A stretch of 64,000 nucleotides of DNA from WTFY01 sp026713925 (GTDB taxonomy: Bacteria > Pseudomonadota > Gammaproteobacteria > UBA4575). A program made the position numbers and the translations under genes. The notes below the pieces were generated by a model, which was given only the letters and a program-made list of their open reading frames with translations, did not search any database and was not told the origin of the DNA. Location: positions 620,001 to 684,000 of the forward strand of contig OY759361.1 in NCBI GenBank assembly GCA_963662355.1. Reading direction: 5' to 3'. Below, in pieces: positions 8,117 to 16,095 of this stretch (position 1 is the first letter of the stretch; the number at the start of each line of letters is the position of its first letter).

Positions 8117-9027
8117 CGCAGGCGTCCCTGGATGATGTATTGCAGTACCTGCAGTCCCTGCAGGCCAGGATCTGTGAACAGCTCGAGGCAGCCGACTGCG
8201 GGGGGAAGTTTGCCGCAGACCCCTGGCAACGCGATGAAGGCGGCGGCGGTCTCACGCAGATCCTGCAGGAAGGGCGCGTATTCGAGCAGGCGGGAGTGGG
8301 CCTCTCGCATGTGCACGGTGAACATTTGCCTCCTTCTGCAAGCCGTCTGCGCCCCGAGCTTGCGGGATGCGCGTTCCAGGCGGCCGGGGTTTCCACCGTG
8401 GTTCATCCACTCAATCCGTACGTGCCCACCACACACTGCAACGTGCGGTTTTTCATTGCAGAAAAGCCCGCTGAGCCCCCCGTGTGGTGGTTCGGAGGCG
8501 GCTTTGACCTGACACCGTTCTACGGGTTCGAGGAGGACGCCGTCTGGTGGCACCAAACGGCAAAGCAGGCCTGTGATGCGATCAGCAAAGCCCTGTACCC
8601 GCAATTCAAGAAAAACTGCGACGAGTACTTCTTCATCAAGCACCGTAACGAAGCCCGCGGCATTGGCGGGCTGTTCTTTGACGATTACAACACGGGTGAC
8701 TTCGAACAGGATTTCCGGCTGATCCAGAGCGTGGGGGATCATTTCCTGCAGGCCTACCTGCCGATCGTCGAGCGGCGCAAGGATCACAGCTTCGGTGAAC
8801 GCGAGCGCAGTTTTCAGTGCTACCGGCGCGGACGGTATGTGGAATTCAACCTCGTGTACGACCGTGGGACCCTGTTCGGACTGCAGTCAGGCGGGCGCAC
8901 GGAATCCATTCTGATGTCGCTGCCCCCGCAGGTCCGCTGGGCATATGACTGGCAGCCCGAAGCAGGCAGTGCCGAAGAACAACTGTATACGTCGTTCCTG
9001 CCGGTGCGGGACTGGCTCGCACCGTGA
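8113..9027 (+). CDS. hemF: Oxygen-dependent coproporphyrinogen III oxidase
   Basis: This enzyme decarboxylates two propionates of coproporphyrinogen III to give protoporphyrinogen IX, using O2, in heme synthesis. The 304-residue protein has the family signatures WWFGGGFDLTPFYGFEEDA and KHRNEARGIGGLFFDD and has normal length. It overlaps tsaC by ATGA, and the tsaC-hemF linkage is known from Pseudomonas. Its presence implies aerobic growth. It is convergent with pyrF; the 186-base spacer has only a small hairpin (ACATGC/GCATGT at 9096-9110). Confidence 0.97.
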   Translation: MTQASLDDVLQYLQSLQARICEQLEAADCGGKFAADPWQRDEGGGGLTQILQEGRVFEQAGVGLSHVHGEHLPPSASRLRPELAGCAFQAAGVSTVVHPLNPYVPTTHCNVRFFIAEKPAEPPVWWFGGGFDLTPFYGFEEDAVWWHQTAKQACDAISKALYPQFKKNCDEYFFIKHRNEARGIGGLFFDDYNTGDFEQDFRLIQSVGDHFLQAYLPIVERRKDHSFGERERSFQCYRRGRYVEFNLVYDRGTLFGLQSGGRTESILMSLPPQVRWAYDWQPEAGSAEEQLYTSFLPVRDWLAP

Positions 9028-9213
9028 ACCGGTAGCGGGCAGTCAGCGCCCAGGGTATCGATTTCACGGGTACTCCGGGACGCCGTAAAGCCATCACATG
9101 CCGGGCATGTGCCCTGCGAAGACAAGGAACACCTCCGAAGCACGGACAAGGCGGCAGGGTCCCTGACGTATCTGCGGAACCCGCCAGCCACCGGACCAAT
9201 CCGGTACGGCGGT

Positions 9214-9978
9214 TCAGGAGGTGCCCTGCTGGGTCTTCCTATCCTCCAGCGCCTGGTCGATATCTGAAATGACGGACCGGGCCACCTCGCATGGACGATC
9301 CGAGCCGGTAATCGGCCTGCCGGCCACCAGGTAGTCCGCACCGTAGACAATCGCCTTGTAGGGGGTCAGTGAGCGCTTGTGGTCGTCCCGGGTTACGCCT
9401 TCCGGGCGGATCCCCGGGGTCACGATCAGGAACTGCCGGTCCCAGAAATGCTCGCGCAGTTCCCTGACCGACTCACCGGAGGCAATCAGCCCTTCACAGC
9501 CGGCATCCAGCGCCTGGCGTGCGCGAATGCGCACCGCCTCGGATACATTCGTTTGCCCGTCACCCGCACTGTACATGTCCCGCAGGTCGATATCATCCAT
9601 GCTCGACAGCACGGTGACCATCAGCAGGCAGGGCCGGTCACCGTTGCGCCCGGCTTTCGCGGCACGCACCGTATCGCCGTTGCCCTGCAGGGTAAGCAGC
9701 TCGAGCTGGCCGGCAAACCGGTCCGGCATGTTGCCCAGTGCGGCGCGGACCGTGTTTTCGATATCCCCGATCTTCAGGTCCAGGAACACCTTTTTACCGG
9801 ACTCCAGAAGGGTCTCGACGAACGGCCAGCCCGCTCCCAGGAACAGCTGCCATCCGACCTTGTAGAAACAGACCGTATCGCCCAGTTCACGCACCACGGA
9901 ACGGGCCTCACCGGCAGTATCCACATCCAGTGCCACGATCAGGCGCTCGCACGCCGCAATGTCATCGGGTCGGTCCAC
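9214..9978 (-). CDS. pyrF: Orotidine 5'-phosphate decarboxylase
   Basis: Catalyses the last step of UMP synthesis, decarboxylating OMP. The active-site array D67-x-K69-x-x-D72 is visible in FLDLKIGDI, followed by NTVRAA. Downstream are LIASG and the phosphate-binding segment TPGIRP and AGRPIT. The protein has 254 residues, slightly longer than the E. coli enzyme. It stands alone, convergent with hemF and divergent from the OsmC gene, so it has its own promoter in 9979-10318. Confidence 0.95.
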   Translation of the reverse strand: MDRPDDIAACERLIVALDVDTAGEARSVVRELGDTVCFYKVGWQLFLGAGWPFVETLLESGKKVFLDLKIGDIENTVRAALGNMPDRFAGQLELLTLQGNGDTVRAAKAGRNGDRPCLLMVTVLSSMDDIDLRDMYSAGDGQTNVSEAVRIRARQALDAGCEGLIASGESVRELREHFWDRQFLIVTPGIRPEGVTRDDHKRSLTPYKAIVYGADYLVAGRPITGSDRPCEVARSVISDIDQALEDRKTQQGTS

Positions 9979-10318
9979 GGCCTACCGTCCTGCGGTCCCC
10001 TTCTTGCTGACGGGAAAACATATCGTCATAGCGGCCCTCGGGCACAACATATCGTCTGGAGTATTCCTTGCGGACACAATATACAGGAACATCGACTTCT
10101 CTGCCGGACTCTCCTCCATGCTCCACCAGCTCCTGCGTTCTCATTTCGCGGCACTCGATACTACCACGGCTTTTCCGGAGAATTCGAGGCCACCGGGCGG
10201 AACTGCCCTCCTACAAGGGGATAATTACCTGCCCTGCGGAATACGGGACAATCCGCGTGACCTGTGGATTCCCGTTTGACCTGGGTACCTTAACTGGAAA
10301 AAGGAAGGGTGAACTGAC
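9979..10318. promoter_or_regulatory. Divergent pyrF / OsmC upstream region with an 11-base direct repeat
   Basis: This 340-base spacer separates pyrF (minus) from the OsmC gene (plus). It contains an exact 11-base direct repeat, AACATATCGTC, at 10017-10027 and 10046-10056 (29 bases start to start), close to three helical turns apart, which could be a paired protein site. No clear sigma-70 promoter was identified. A 60-codon minus-strand frame (10144-9962) crosses it but has no Shine-Dalgarno. Confidence 0.35.
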
Positions 10319-10753
10319 ATGCAAAAATTTCCGCATCACTATACGGTCCGCGCCGAAGGGCAGCCTTCCGGTGTCGTGACCACCCAGGCCGAGGACCTGC
10401 CAACGCTGGAAGTGGCCGCTCCCAGGCAGTTTGACGGGCCGGGAGACAAGTGGTCGCCCGAGGACATGCTGGTGGCGTGTGCCGCCGACTGCCTGATCCT
10501 GACCTTTCGTGCCATCGCCAGCGCCTCGCAACTGAAATGGGAGTCACTGGCCTGCGAAGTGACGGGCACGCTGGAGATGGTGGACCGGGTCGTGCAGTTT
10601 ACCGAACTGCAGATCAGCGCATCGCTTGCCATCGACCCGCAGGAAAATGCTGACAAGGCATCACGCGTACTGGAAAAGGCGGAGAAAAACTGCCTGGTTA
10701 CCAACTCGCTGATGGCGAACACGCACCTGGAATCGCATATCACCACCGGCTGA
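10319..10753 (+). CDS. OsmC family hydroperoxide reductase
   Basis: OsmC/Ohr proteins reduce organic hydroperoxides with a pair of cysteines. The 144-residue protein has both expected positions: C58 in ACAADCLILTF and C125 in EKNCLVTNSL, plus extra cysteines C54 and C79. An SD (GGAAGG) lies about 10 bases before the ATG. It is an isolated gene ahead of hemB with a terminator-like hairpin after it. The OsmC-versus-Ohr subfamily is not resolved here; the C-terminal cysteine context (KNCLVTNSL) favours the broader OsmC-like group. Confidence 0.88.
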   Translation: MQKFPHHYTVRAEGQPSGVVTTQAEDLPTLEVAAPRQFDGPGDKWSPEDMLVACAADCLILTFRAIASASQLKWESLACEVTGTLEMVDRVVQFTELQISASLAIDPQENADKASRVLEKAEKNCLVTNSLMANTHLESHITTG

Positions 10754-10755
10754 AC

Positions 10756-10776
10756 CCGGTACCCGTAGGGCACCGG
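10756..10776 (+). terminator. Hairpin after the OsmC gene
   Basis: CCGGTaCCC and GGGcACCGG pair around a GTA loop just after the stop codon, with one mismatch. There is no T-tract, so it may be a weak terminator or an mRNA 3'-end stabiliser. Confidence 0.35.
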
Positions 10777-10789
10777 CAGTCATTGCGGG

Positions 10790-10795
10790 TATAAT
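10790..10795 (+). promoter_or_regulatory. Probable -10 element of the hemB promoter
   Basis: A perfect TATAAT lies 30 bases before the hemB ATG. The -35 region at normal spacing is poor, so activation or an alternative -35 may be needed. Confidence 0.35.
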
Positions 10796-10825
10796 GAGGC
10801 ACTGCAAGACCAACCGGGGCGGAAC

Positions 10826-11818
10826 ATGAGCCGATACCCAGATATACGCCTGCGCAGAATGCGCAAGGACCCTTTCTCGCGTGAACTCATGCGCGAACAC
10901 CGTATTCATGCAAGTGACCTGATCTGGCCGGTGTTCGTCCACGAAAAGCCTGGGCGCGCGGGGGTCGATTCCATGCCGGGAGTGGAACGTCTCAGCCTCG
11001 ATGCACTGGTCGAGGAGGCCGGGCAAGCCCACGCGCTGGGCATACCGGCCATTGCCGTGTTCCCGGTGGTGGCGCACGACAAGAAAAGCTTTGATGCGCA
11101 AGAGGCCTACAATCCCGAAGGGATCGCACAGCGTGCCATCGCGGCACTCAAGCAGGCCGTGCCTGGACTCGGAGTGATCAGCGACGTGGCCCTGGACCCG
11201 TTTACCACCCATGGCCAGGACGGCCTGCTGGACGAACAGGGATACGTGGTGAACGATGAAACCGTCGAGGTGCTGGTCCGCCAGGCGCTGTCTCACGCGA
11301 ACGCCGGGGCCGATATCGTGGCGCCTTCGGACATGATGGACGGGCGCATCGGGCGCATTCGCCAGGCCCTGGAGGAAAACGGGCATTGCAATACACGGAT
11401 TCTGGCCTATGCCGCAAAATACGCCTCCGGGTTCTACAGCCCGTTCCGGGAGGCCGTGGGCTCGACAGCCAACCTCGGCAGCGGTGACAAGTTTTCCTAC
11501 CAGATGGACCCGGCCAACTCGGATGAAGCCCTGCAAGAAGTGGCCCTCGACCTGGATGAGGGTGCAGACATGCTCCTGATCAAGCCGGGGATGCCCTACC
11601 TGGACATCGTTCGACGGGTCAAGGAGACGTTTCAGATGCCGACCTTCGTCTACCAGGTAAGCGGAGAGTACAGCATGCTGAAAGCGGCGGCGCACAACGG
11701 CTGGGTAGATGAGCGGAACTGTGTCATGGAATCCCTGTTATGCATGAAACGTGCGGGTGCCGATGCCATGTTCACATATTTTGCCAAGGATGTAGCCGGC
11801 TGGCTAAACGAACCCTGA
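10826..11818 (+). CDS. hemB: Delta-aminolevulinic acid dehydratase (porphobilinogen synthase)
   Basis: Condenses two 5-aminolevulinate molecules to porphobilinogen. The Schiff-base lysines are K198 (AYAAKYASGF) and K253 (LIKPGMPYLD). The catalytic metal site that is cysteine-rich in zinc enzymes is DVALDPFTTHGQDG (120-133) here, with aspartates (D120, D124, D132) and no cysteine, so this is the magnesium-type enzyme known from Pseudomonas. Length 330 is normal. hemF lies 1.8 kb upstream, but pyrF and the OsmC gene intervene and the genes are not one operon. Confidence 0.97.
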   Translation: MSRYPDIRLRRMRKDPFSRELMREHRIHASDLIWPVFVHEKPGRAGVDSMPGVERLSLDALVEEAGQAHALGIPAIAVFPVVAHDKKSFDAQEAYNPEGIAQRAIAALKQAVPGLGVISDVALDPFTTHGQDGLLDEQGYVVNDETVEVLVRQALSHANAGADIVAPSDMMDGRIGRIRQALEENGHCNTRILAYAAKYASGFYSPFREAVGSTANLGSGDKFSYQMDPANSDEALQEVALDLDEGADMLLIKPGMPYLDIVRRVKETFQMPTFVYQVSGEYSMLKAAAHNGWVDERNCVMESLLCMKRAGADAMFTYFAKDVAGWLNEP

Positions 11819-11943
11819 GGCAGCGACAAATGGAGAAGGTTGCCAGAAGGAGTGACACCGGAACTGTCAAGCCCTCTGGGTATGTACCAAGTTATGAGAG
11901 AGAGTTGAGGTGACTGGTCCTTCCCCAGAAACTGGTTCGGACT

Positions 11944-12350
11944 TTATGCGAAATTCTGACTTAAATTGTTCTGTTTTTCTTCCTCGTTCCGGTGCGCTTC
12001 AGCCAACTCCACCGGGGTCTTGTACTCCAGCTGGCGGTGCGGCCGTTCGTGATTATACATCTCCCTCCACTGGTCTATCCTGACCCGCACATCCTCCAAG
12101 GACAAAAACCTGTGCTGGTTCAAACACTCCAGTGTCACCCCGTTGGCATAAGCCCACAAATCGACCTCTTTCGATACGAACTCGGGGCATCGTCTACCCG
12201 AATCGTATGGGGGACCCCGTACTCCAATGGAGCCTGCTCCAGGGTGCGTACCCCATCGTATCCCGTATCCCTGCAACGCACCTTCACTGCAGAACTCACA
12301 CGACAGAAGGGGTCCACTACCGTCAACCCCCTCAGCCTGCGGCCATGAGT
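11944..12350 (-). pseudogene. Broken IS3-family transposase (OrfB C-terminal part)
   Basis: Read on the minus strand, one frame (about 12350-12190) gives LTVVDPFCRVSSAVKV and TIRVDDAP, and a second frame (12200-11944) gives EFVSKEVDLWAYANGVTLE then CLNQHRFLSLEDVR and YNHERPHRQLEYKTP. These are consecutive blocks of the IS3-family integrase core (RVDNGPEF ... AYANGV ... NxxRPHSxLxYxTP). The frame break falls between DDAP and EFVSK, and about 20 residues normally present between GVTLE and CLNQH, including the part with the last catalytic Glu, are deleted. The 5' half is missing and no terminal inverted repeats were recognised. The copy is dead. Confidence 0.85.
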
Positions 12351-12384
12351 CAGGTACTACGGCTTGGATGGCGGATCATAGAAG

Positions 12385-13488
12385 CTACTGCTCTACGATC
12401 GAGTAACTCGTACTACGTCCCCCGCCAAGGTTCTTCTTGAGGGCGCCACGTTCAGCCAGATCCTTAATATCACGTGATGCTGTGTCTTGTGAGCATTTCG
12501 CGATTTTGGCCCATTTTGAACTGGTCAATTTGCCCTCGAAGCCATCGAGTAACTTGTTCATAACTTTTATTTGTCGGTTATTGAGGGGCTCTTTTGCGAA
12601 CCGATCCCAGAACCTTGCCTTAGCCATGACTGCGTCTAGGGTTTCCGTGCTTCCTTTGATTGCCCGATGCAGGCATCCAAGGAACCACTCCTGCCAGCGC
12701 GTAACATCCATGTCGCCCTTCTGTGTCCATTCGAGAGCATGGTAGTAGTCCTCACGTTCGGCCCTTATTTGTGAAGACATGCTGTAGAAGCGTTGCTGGG
12801 CCTTCTCGGACCGTGCAAGAGCCATATCCACTATCGCGCGGGCGATGCGGCCATTTCCATCATCGAACGGATGGATCGTTACAAACCACAAGTGCGCCAA
12901 TGCGCCAACAAGTAAGGGGTGCGCATCTCCAGGGTTGTTAAACCACGTTAAGAATCGCGCCATCTCATCTGCGAGGCGCGCAGCCGGCGGAGCCTCGTAG
13001 TGGACTTTCTCGCGGCCCATGGGCCCTGATACCACTTGCATCGGTCCGTCACGGTCATCGCGCCAAGCGCCAGTAATTATTCTGGCCATACCACTGCGAC
13101 CTGTGGGGAAGAGGGCGGCATGCCAGCCGTGCAGCCGCTCCTCAGTTAACAGCTCATCAAATTTCCCGGTCGCATCGAGCATCATCTCAACGACGCCTTC
13201 AACGTCCCTGTCGGCCGGCACGAGCCCGGCAATGTCCATTCCAAGCCGGCGCGCGATGGAGGATCGGACCTGGTCCGCATCGAGCTGTTCGCCTTCAATC
13301 TCGCTCGACTTGATGACCTCTTCTGTAAGGGTTCGAAGATGCGCTTCCTTTCGCAGGTCAAAACCCAAGGCTTCCATCTTGCCCAGCAAGCGCCCTTGTT
13401 CATGGGATACCGTGGCAAGCAGTTTTGAAAGCCGCCCCTCATCCCATCTTAAATTCGGCCATTGATCCTTTTTCCACAGGTAGGTCAT
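12385..13488 (-). CDS. Fic domain protein with N-terminal autoinhibitory motif and C-terminal winged helix
   Basis: Fic enzymes usually transfer AMP to hydroxyl groups of target proteins. The active-site loop is intact: HPFDDGNGRIAR (206-217). An inhibitory helix motif S61-x-x-x-E65-G66 (SSEIEGE) lies N-terminal to the Fic core, marking a class II, self-inhibited protein. Residues after about 300 (NNRQIKVMNKLLDGFEG ... SQDTASRDIKDL) look like a winged helix-turn-helix. The promoter region carries repeated TCCGCA-type motifs that the C-terminal domain might bind; this is inference. It is next to a dead transposase and more AT-rich flanks, consistent with horizontal arrival. No separate antitoxin gene is visible. 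Confidence 0.9.
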   Translation of the reverse strand: MTYLWKKDQWPNLRWDEGRLSKLLATVSHEQGRLLGKMEALGFDLRKEAHLRTLTEEVIKSSEIEGEQLDADQVRSSIARRLGMDIAGLVPADRDVEGVVEMMLDATGKFDELLTEERLHGWHAALFPTGRSGMARIITGAWRDDRDGPMQVVSGPMGREKVHYEAPPAARLADEMARFLTWFNNPGDAHPLLVGALAHLWFVTIHPFDDGNGRIARAIVDMALARSEKAQQRFYSMSSQIRAEREDYYHALEWTQKGDMDVTRWQEWFLGCLHRAIKGSTETLDAVMAKARFWDRFAKEPLNNRQIKVMNKLLDGFEGKLTSSKWAKIAKCSQDTASRDIKDLAERGALKKNLGGGRSTSYSIVEQ

Positions 13489-13490
13489 TC

Positions 13491-13590
13491 ATAATCTCCG
13501 TAAATTATGCGGATATTATGAGGGGTATCCTCCGCATAGGCAAATAAAATCCGCAGATATTGCAGAAAATAGGCGGTCTAATCTCCGCAA
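13491..13590 (-). promoter_or_regulatory. Repeat-rich putative operator of the fic gene
   Basis: Directly before the fic ATG lies a cluster of related motifs: ATCTCCG (13494-13500) facing CGGATAT (13510-13516), then ATCCTCCGCAT (13527-13537), ATCCGCAGATATTGC (13549-13563) and GCGGTCTAATCTCCGC (13572-13587), itself an inverted repeat GCGG/CCGC. Four to five half-sites within 95 bases is typical of an autoregulated operator. Confidence 0.5.
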
Positions 13591-14053
13591 AGTCAGCTAT
13601 CCCTGTGGGTACCACGCTTCAGTGCCAAGGCATTCGCGACCAAACGTAGGGTCGAGGTGTCAACGGCAACTGAAAACTGCACACTTTATAGCTGGACATA
13701 AGAGCGAAGTTGCCCTTCTATCGTTGACTGGCTGGTTTCGGCCTCGGCGCGTTGCTCTTTCGGCCGGCGCCGCAGCTGAGGCGCTTTTAGCTTGCTTGCT
13801 CTGTTCTTGTGAATTTCAAGCCAGCTATAAATTTCATAGGTTTCCGTTTCATTTCTGGTTGTACTACCAACGTTGAGTCAGCACATTGCCGATTTCTAAA
13901 GGCTTGAACCGGTTTATAATGCGAGGCTCTCATAAAGAGTTTGGGTCAGAGAATGATGCTGCGCGGGGCTGCACTAGTACAGCAGGCCATCTGTTTTCGA
14001 TGATCCAATTGTACATATACCTGTTTCAACGTATGCGGTACATGAAGGCATAC
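13591..14053. other. Spacer between fic and the lipoprotein gene, no recognised gene
   Basis: About 460 bases of mixed composition. A minus-strand stretch (roughly 13660-13800) has a biased, basic composition reminiscent of mobile-element debris, but I could not match it to a family. The promoter of the downstream lipoprotein gene should lie in its last 150 bases; no clear consensus was seen. Confidence 0.3.
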
Positions 14054-14689
14054 ATGTCAAAATCATTCGGACGGGTCACACGTGTGGCCTGCACCTTGGC
14101 TCTGGGCCTGCTGCTGGTGGCATGTGCATCCACACCGCCAGCACAGCAGGCGGACCTGTGCGCGGTCTTCGAACAGCATCCCGACTGGTACGACTACGCA
14201 CGTGCCTCAGCCAGGGAATGGGGTACGCCGGTACATATCCAGATGGCATTCGTGCGACACGAGTCGAGCTACCGGTCCGATGCGAGACCGCCATACAAGT
14301 GGTTCCTGTTCATTCCGCTGGGACGTGCCTCGTCGGCCAAAGGCTATGCCCAGGCCCAAGACCCAGTGTGGGGGGAATATCAGGAGGAGCGCGGTCGGCT
14401 GTTTAAAAGTCGGTCGGACATGGAAGATGCACTTGACTTCATCGGCTGGTACAACTACAAGACTTGGCGCGAACTTGGCATTCCTCGGACCGATGCGTAC
14501 AGGCTTTACCTTGCCTATCATGAAGGAAAGGGAGGCTACCGGCGCGGTACTTGGAAGAAGAAGGCCGGACTACAGCGTACTGCGGGACGAGTCAGGGATA
14601 CCGCCCACCGCTATGCGTCACAGCTTGCACATTGCGAGAAGCGCTTTCGTTGTGATGCCTGGTATCAGGTCTGGCCCTTCTGCAGATGA
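14054..14689 (+). CDS. Lipoprotein with a lytic-transglycosylase-like (SLT) domain
   Basis: The 211-residue protein has a lipoprotein signal peptide (LLLVAC, lipidated C24) followed by a compact domain with HESSY, where E70 sits at the position of the catalytic glutamate of SLT-type lytic transglycosylases. Later blocks AKGYAQAQDPVW and WYNYKTWRELG, then YLAYHEGKGGY, fit the same fold (GYAQ...DP and AYHxG segments). It probably cleaves or binds peptidoglycan at the outer-membrane inner face. The start ATG 14054 has GAAGG five bases upstream; ATG 14042 is an alternative. No operon partners. Enzymatic activity is inferred from motifs only. Confidence 0.75.
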   Translation: MSKSFGRVTRVACTLALGLLLVACASTPPAQQADLCAVFEQHPDWYDYARASAREWGTPVHIQMAFVRHESSYRSDARPPYKWFLFIPLGRASSAKGYAQAQDPVWGEYQEERGRLFKSRSDMEDALDFIGWYNYKTWRELGIPRTDAYRLYLAYHEGKGGYRRGTWKKKAGLQRTAGRVRDTAHRYASQLAHCEKRFRCDAWYQVWPFCR

Positions 14690-14953
14690 TAGTCTTTGTG
14701 CAGGACTTCTCGCCAGCTCTGTCAAGTGGTCTTCTCCCCGTAACCTGATCCAGGCATAGCACGAAAAAGCTTGGTAATTGAAGAGCCCCCTTTTTCAGGT
14801 TCATGCAGTCAGTGAATTTCTGACCTTCTCAGGATTGGGACGTGCTCTATGCGGTCGAGCTTTTGGGCGCCAGCGCTGGATCAGTGACTGCAGGGAGGGT
14901 CAGGAACCCGCAGCAAGGATTGCAGTGCGGCATTTCACCATCGCCCGAGGAAA

Positions 14954-16066
14954 TCAGATCGCAGGCGTGCTCACCTTCATGTTCCTGAGCATGTCCGGTT
15001 TGACGGTATTTGAGGGGGAGATCGCACCGGTCGGACATCGGTCCACACAGGCAAGACACCGGATACACTCCTTCTCATCGATGTAGAGCGAGTTGTAGTA
15101 CAGGCCGGAAGTATGCGCGGGGTCCACGCGCACATAGCCCACGACTTCGTCATTTTCACCCAGTACGAGGTCTGAAATCTCAACGATGCAGTTTTCCATC
15201 GGCTTGACAAGCAGGCACTCATCGCACAGTACGCATTTTGAATTGTTGATCACGGGTGCCGGGGAACTCGCATCTTCAAACTTGTCGAAATAGATGCGCT
15301 CCCGTGCAAGTCCGGCTTTCGCCAGCACGGAAACTGCGGCATCCACCATCGGGGGTGGCCCACAAAGATACGCCCTCGATTGGCTGACATCAAAGCTTCC
15401 ATCCCTGACATGGGCACGTTCAAAATGCTCGGTCACCAGCCCTCTCGGGCCGGCCCAGTCACTGTCTTGCGGCTCTACCGAAAGAACGTTCACATGCTCA
15501 AACCGGTAATCCTTGTTCCATTTCCGCTTGATCGATTCGATTTCATCCTGGCAGTACAGATCCGCCTGCGTCCTGGCGCCGTACAGGAACAGGGCATCCC
15601 GCCTCACGCGACGGTTGGCGGCATGCTCAAGGATCGCCAGGAGTGCGCTCAGGCCGCTTCCGCCGGCAATGCACACCATCGGGTCATCGGACGCATCAAG
15701 CACGAACTGTCCAAGCGGTCCGGTCAGGGTAACGGGTTCCCCGGTCCGGTCTGTCCTGAACAGCCAGCCTGAAAACTCTCCGCCGTGGATCAGTTTGACG
15801 AAAAACGTATGCTGGCCCACCGCCTCGTTTTCGGGGGCACGGGCAAATGAATAGGCACGCGGCTTGCTCAGGCTCGGAGTCGCCAGGGTCGCGTATTGCC
15901 CTGCGATACCGTTCAAGGGGCTGGACGGCTGATCGCATTGCACGACCAGGCGCATCGTGTCATACGTGAGTTTCCGGGTGGCGGCGATGACGCCCTGGCT
16001 GGCCTTGACCCGGCTGTGGTGAATCCGGGGATCCGCTACCGGCAGGCTTTGAAGCTGGGCGCTCAA
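14954..16066 (-). CDS. FAD/NAD(P)H reductase fused to a C-terminal two-[4Fe-4S] ferredoxin
   Basis: Residues about 15-265 form a ferredoxin-NADP reductase-type module: flavin motif RAYSFA near 71, NAD(P)H-binding CIAGGSGLSALLAIL near 132, and the terminal YLCGPPPM and FDKFE blocks of BenC/phenol-hydroxylase-type reductases. A ferredoxin follows at the C-terminus: C278-x2-C281-x2-C284-x8-C293 and C334-x2-C337-x2-C340-x3-C344-P. Relatives in aromatic oxygenases carry a plant-type 2Fe-2S domain instead, so this fusion is unusual. It is the last gene of a three-gene operon after the molybdoenzyme (29-base gap) and the membrane hydroxylase, and likely moves electrons between NAD(P)H and one or both of them. 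Direction and partner are inference. Confidence 0.85.
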   Translation of the reverse strand: MSAQLQSLPVADPRIHHSRVKASQGVIAATRKLTYDTMRLVVQCDQPSSPLNGIAGQYATLATPSLSKPRAYSFARAPENEAVGQHTFFVKLIHGGEFSGWLFRTDRTGEPVTLTGPLGQFVLDASDDPMVCIAGGSGLSALLAILEHAANRRVRRDALFLYGARTQADLYCQDEIESIKRKWNKDYRFEHVNVLSVEPQDSDWAGPRGLVTEHFERAHVRDGSFDVSQSRAYLCGPPPMVDAAVSVLAKAGLARERIYFDKFEDASSPAPVINNSKCVLCDECLLVKPMENCIVEISDLVLGENDEVVGYVRVDPAHTSGLYYNSLYIDEKECIRCLACVDRCPTGAISPSNTVKPDMLRNMKVSTPAI

Positions 16067-16095
16067 TTGAACCTCCTTATCCAGGCCGTTGCCGG

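Noticed and set aside
11820..12384. Complete insertion sequence
   Set aside because: Only a frameshifted and internally deleted transposase C-terminal part is present, and no terminal inverted repeats or target duplication were found.
12385..13488. Toxin-antitoxin pair around fic
   Set aside because: No small antitoxin frame with a ribosome-binding site lies next to fic; the inhibitory motif is inside the Fic protein itself.
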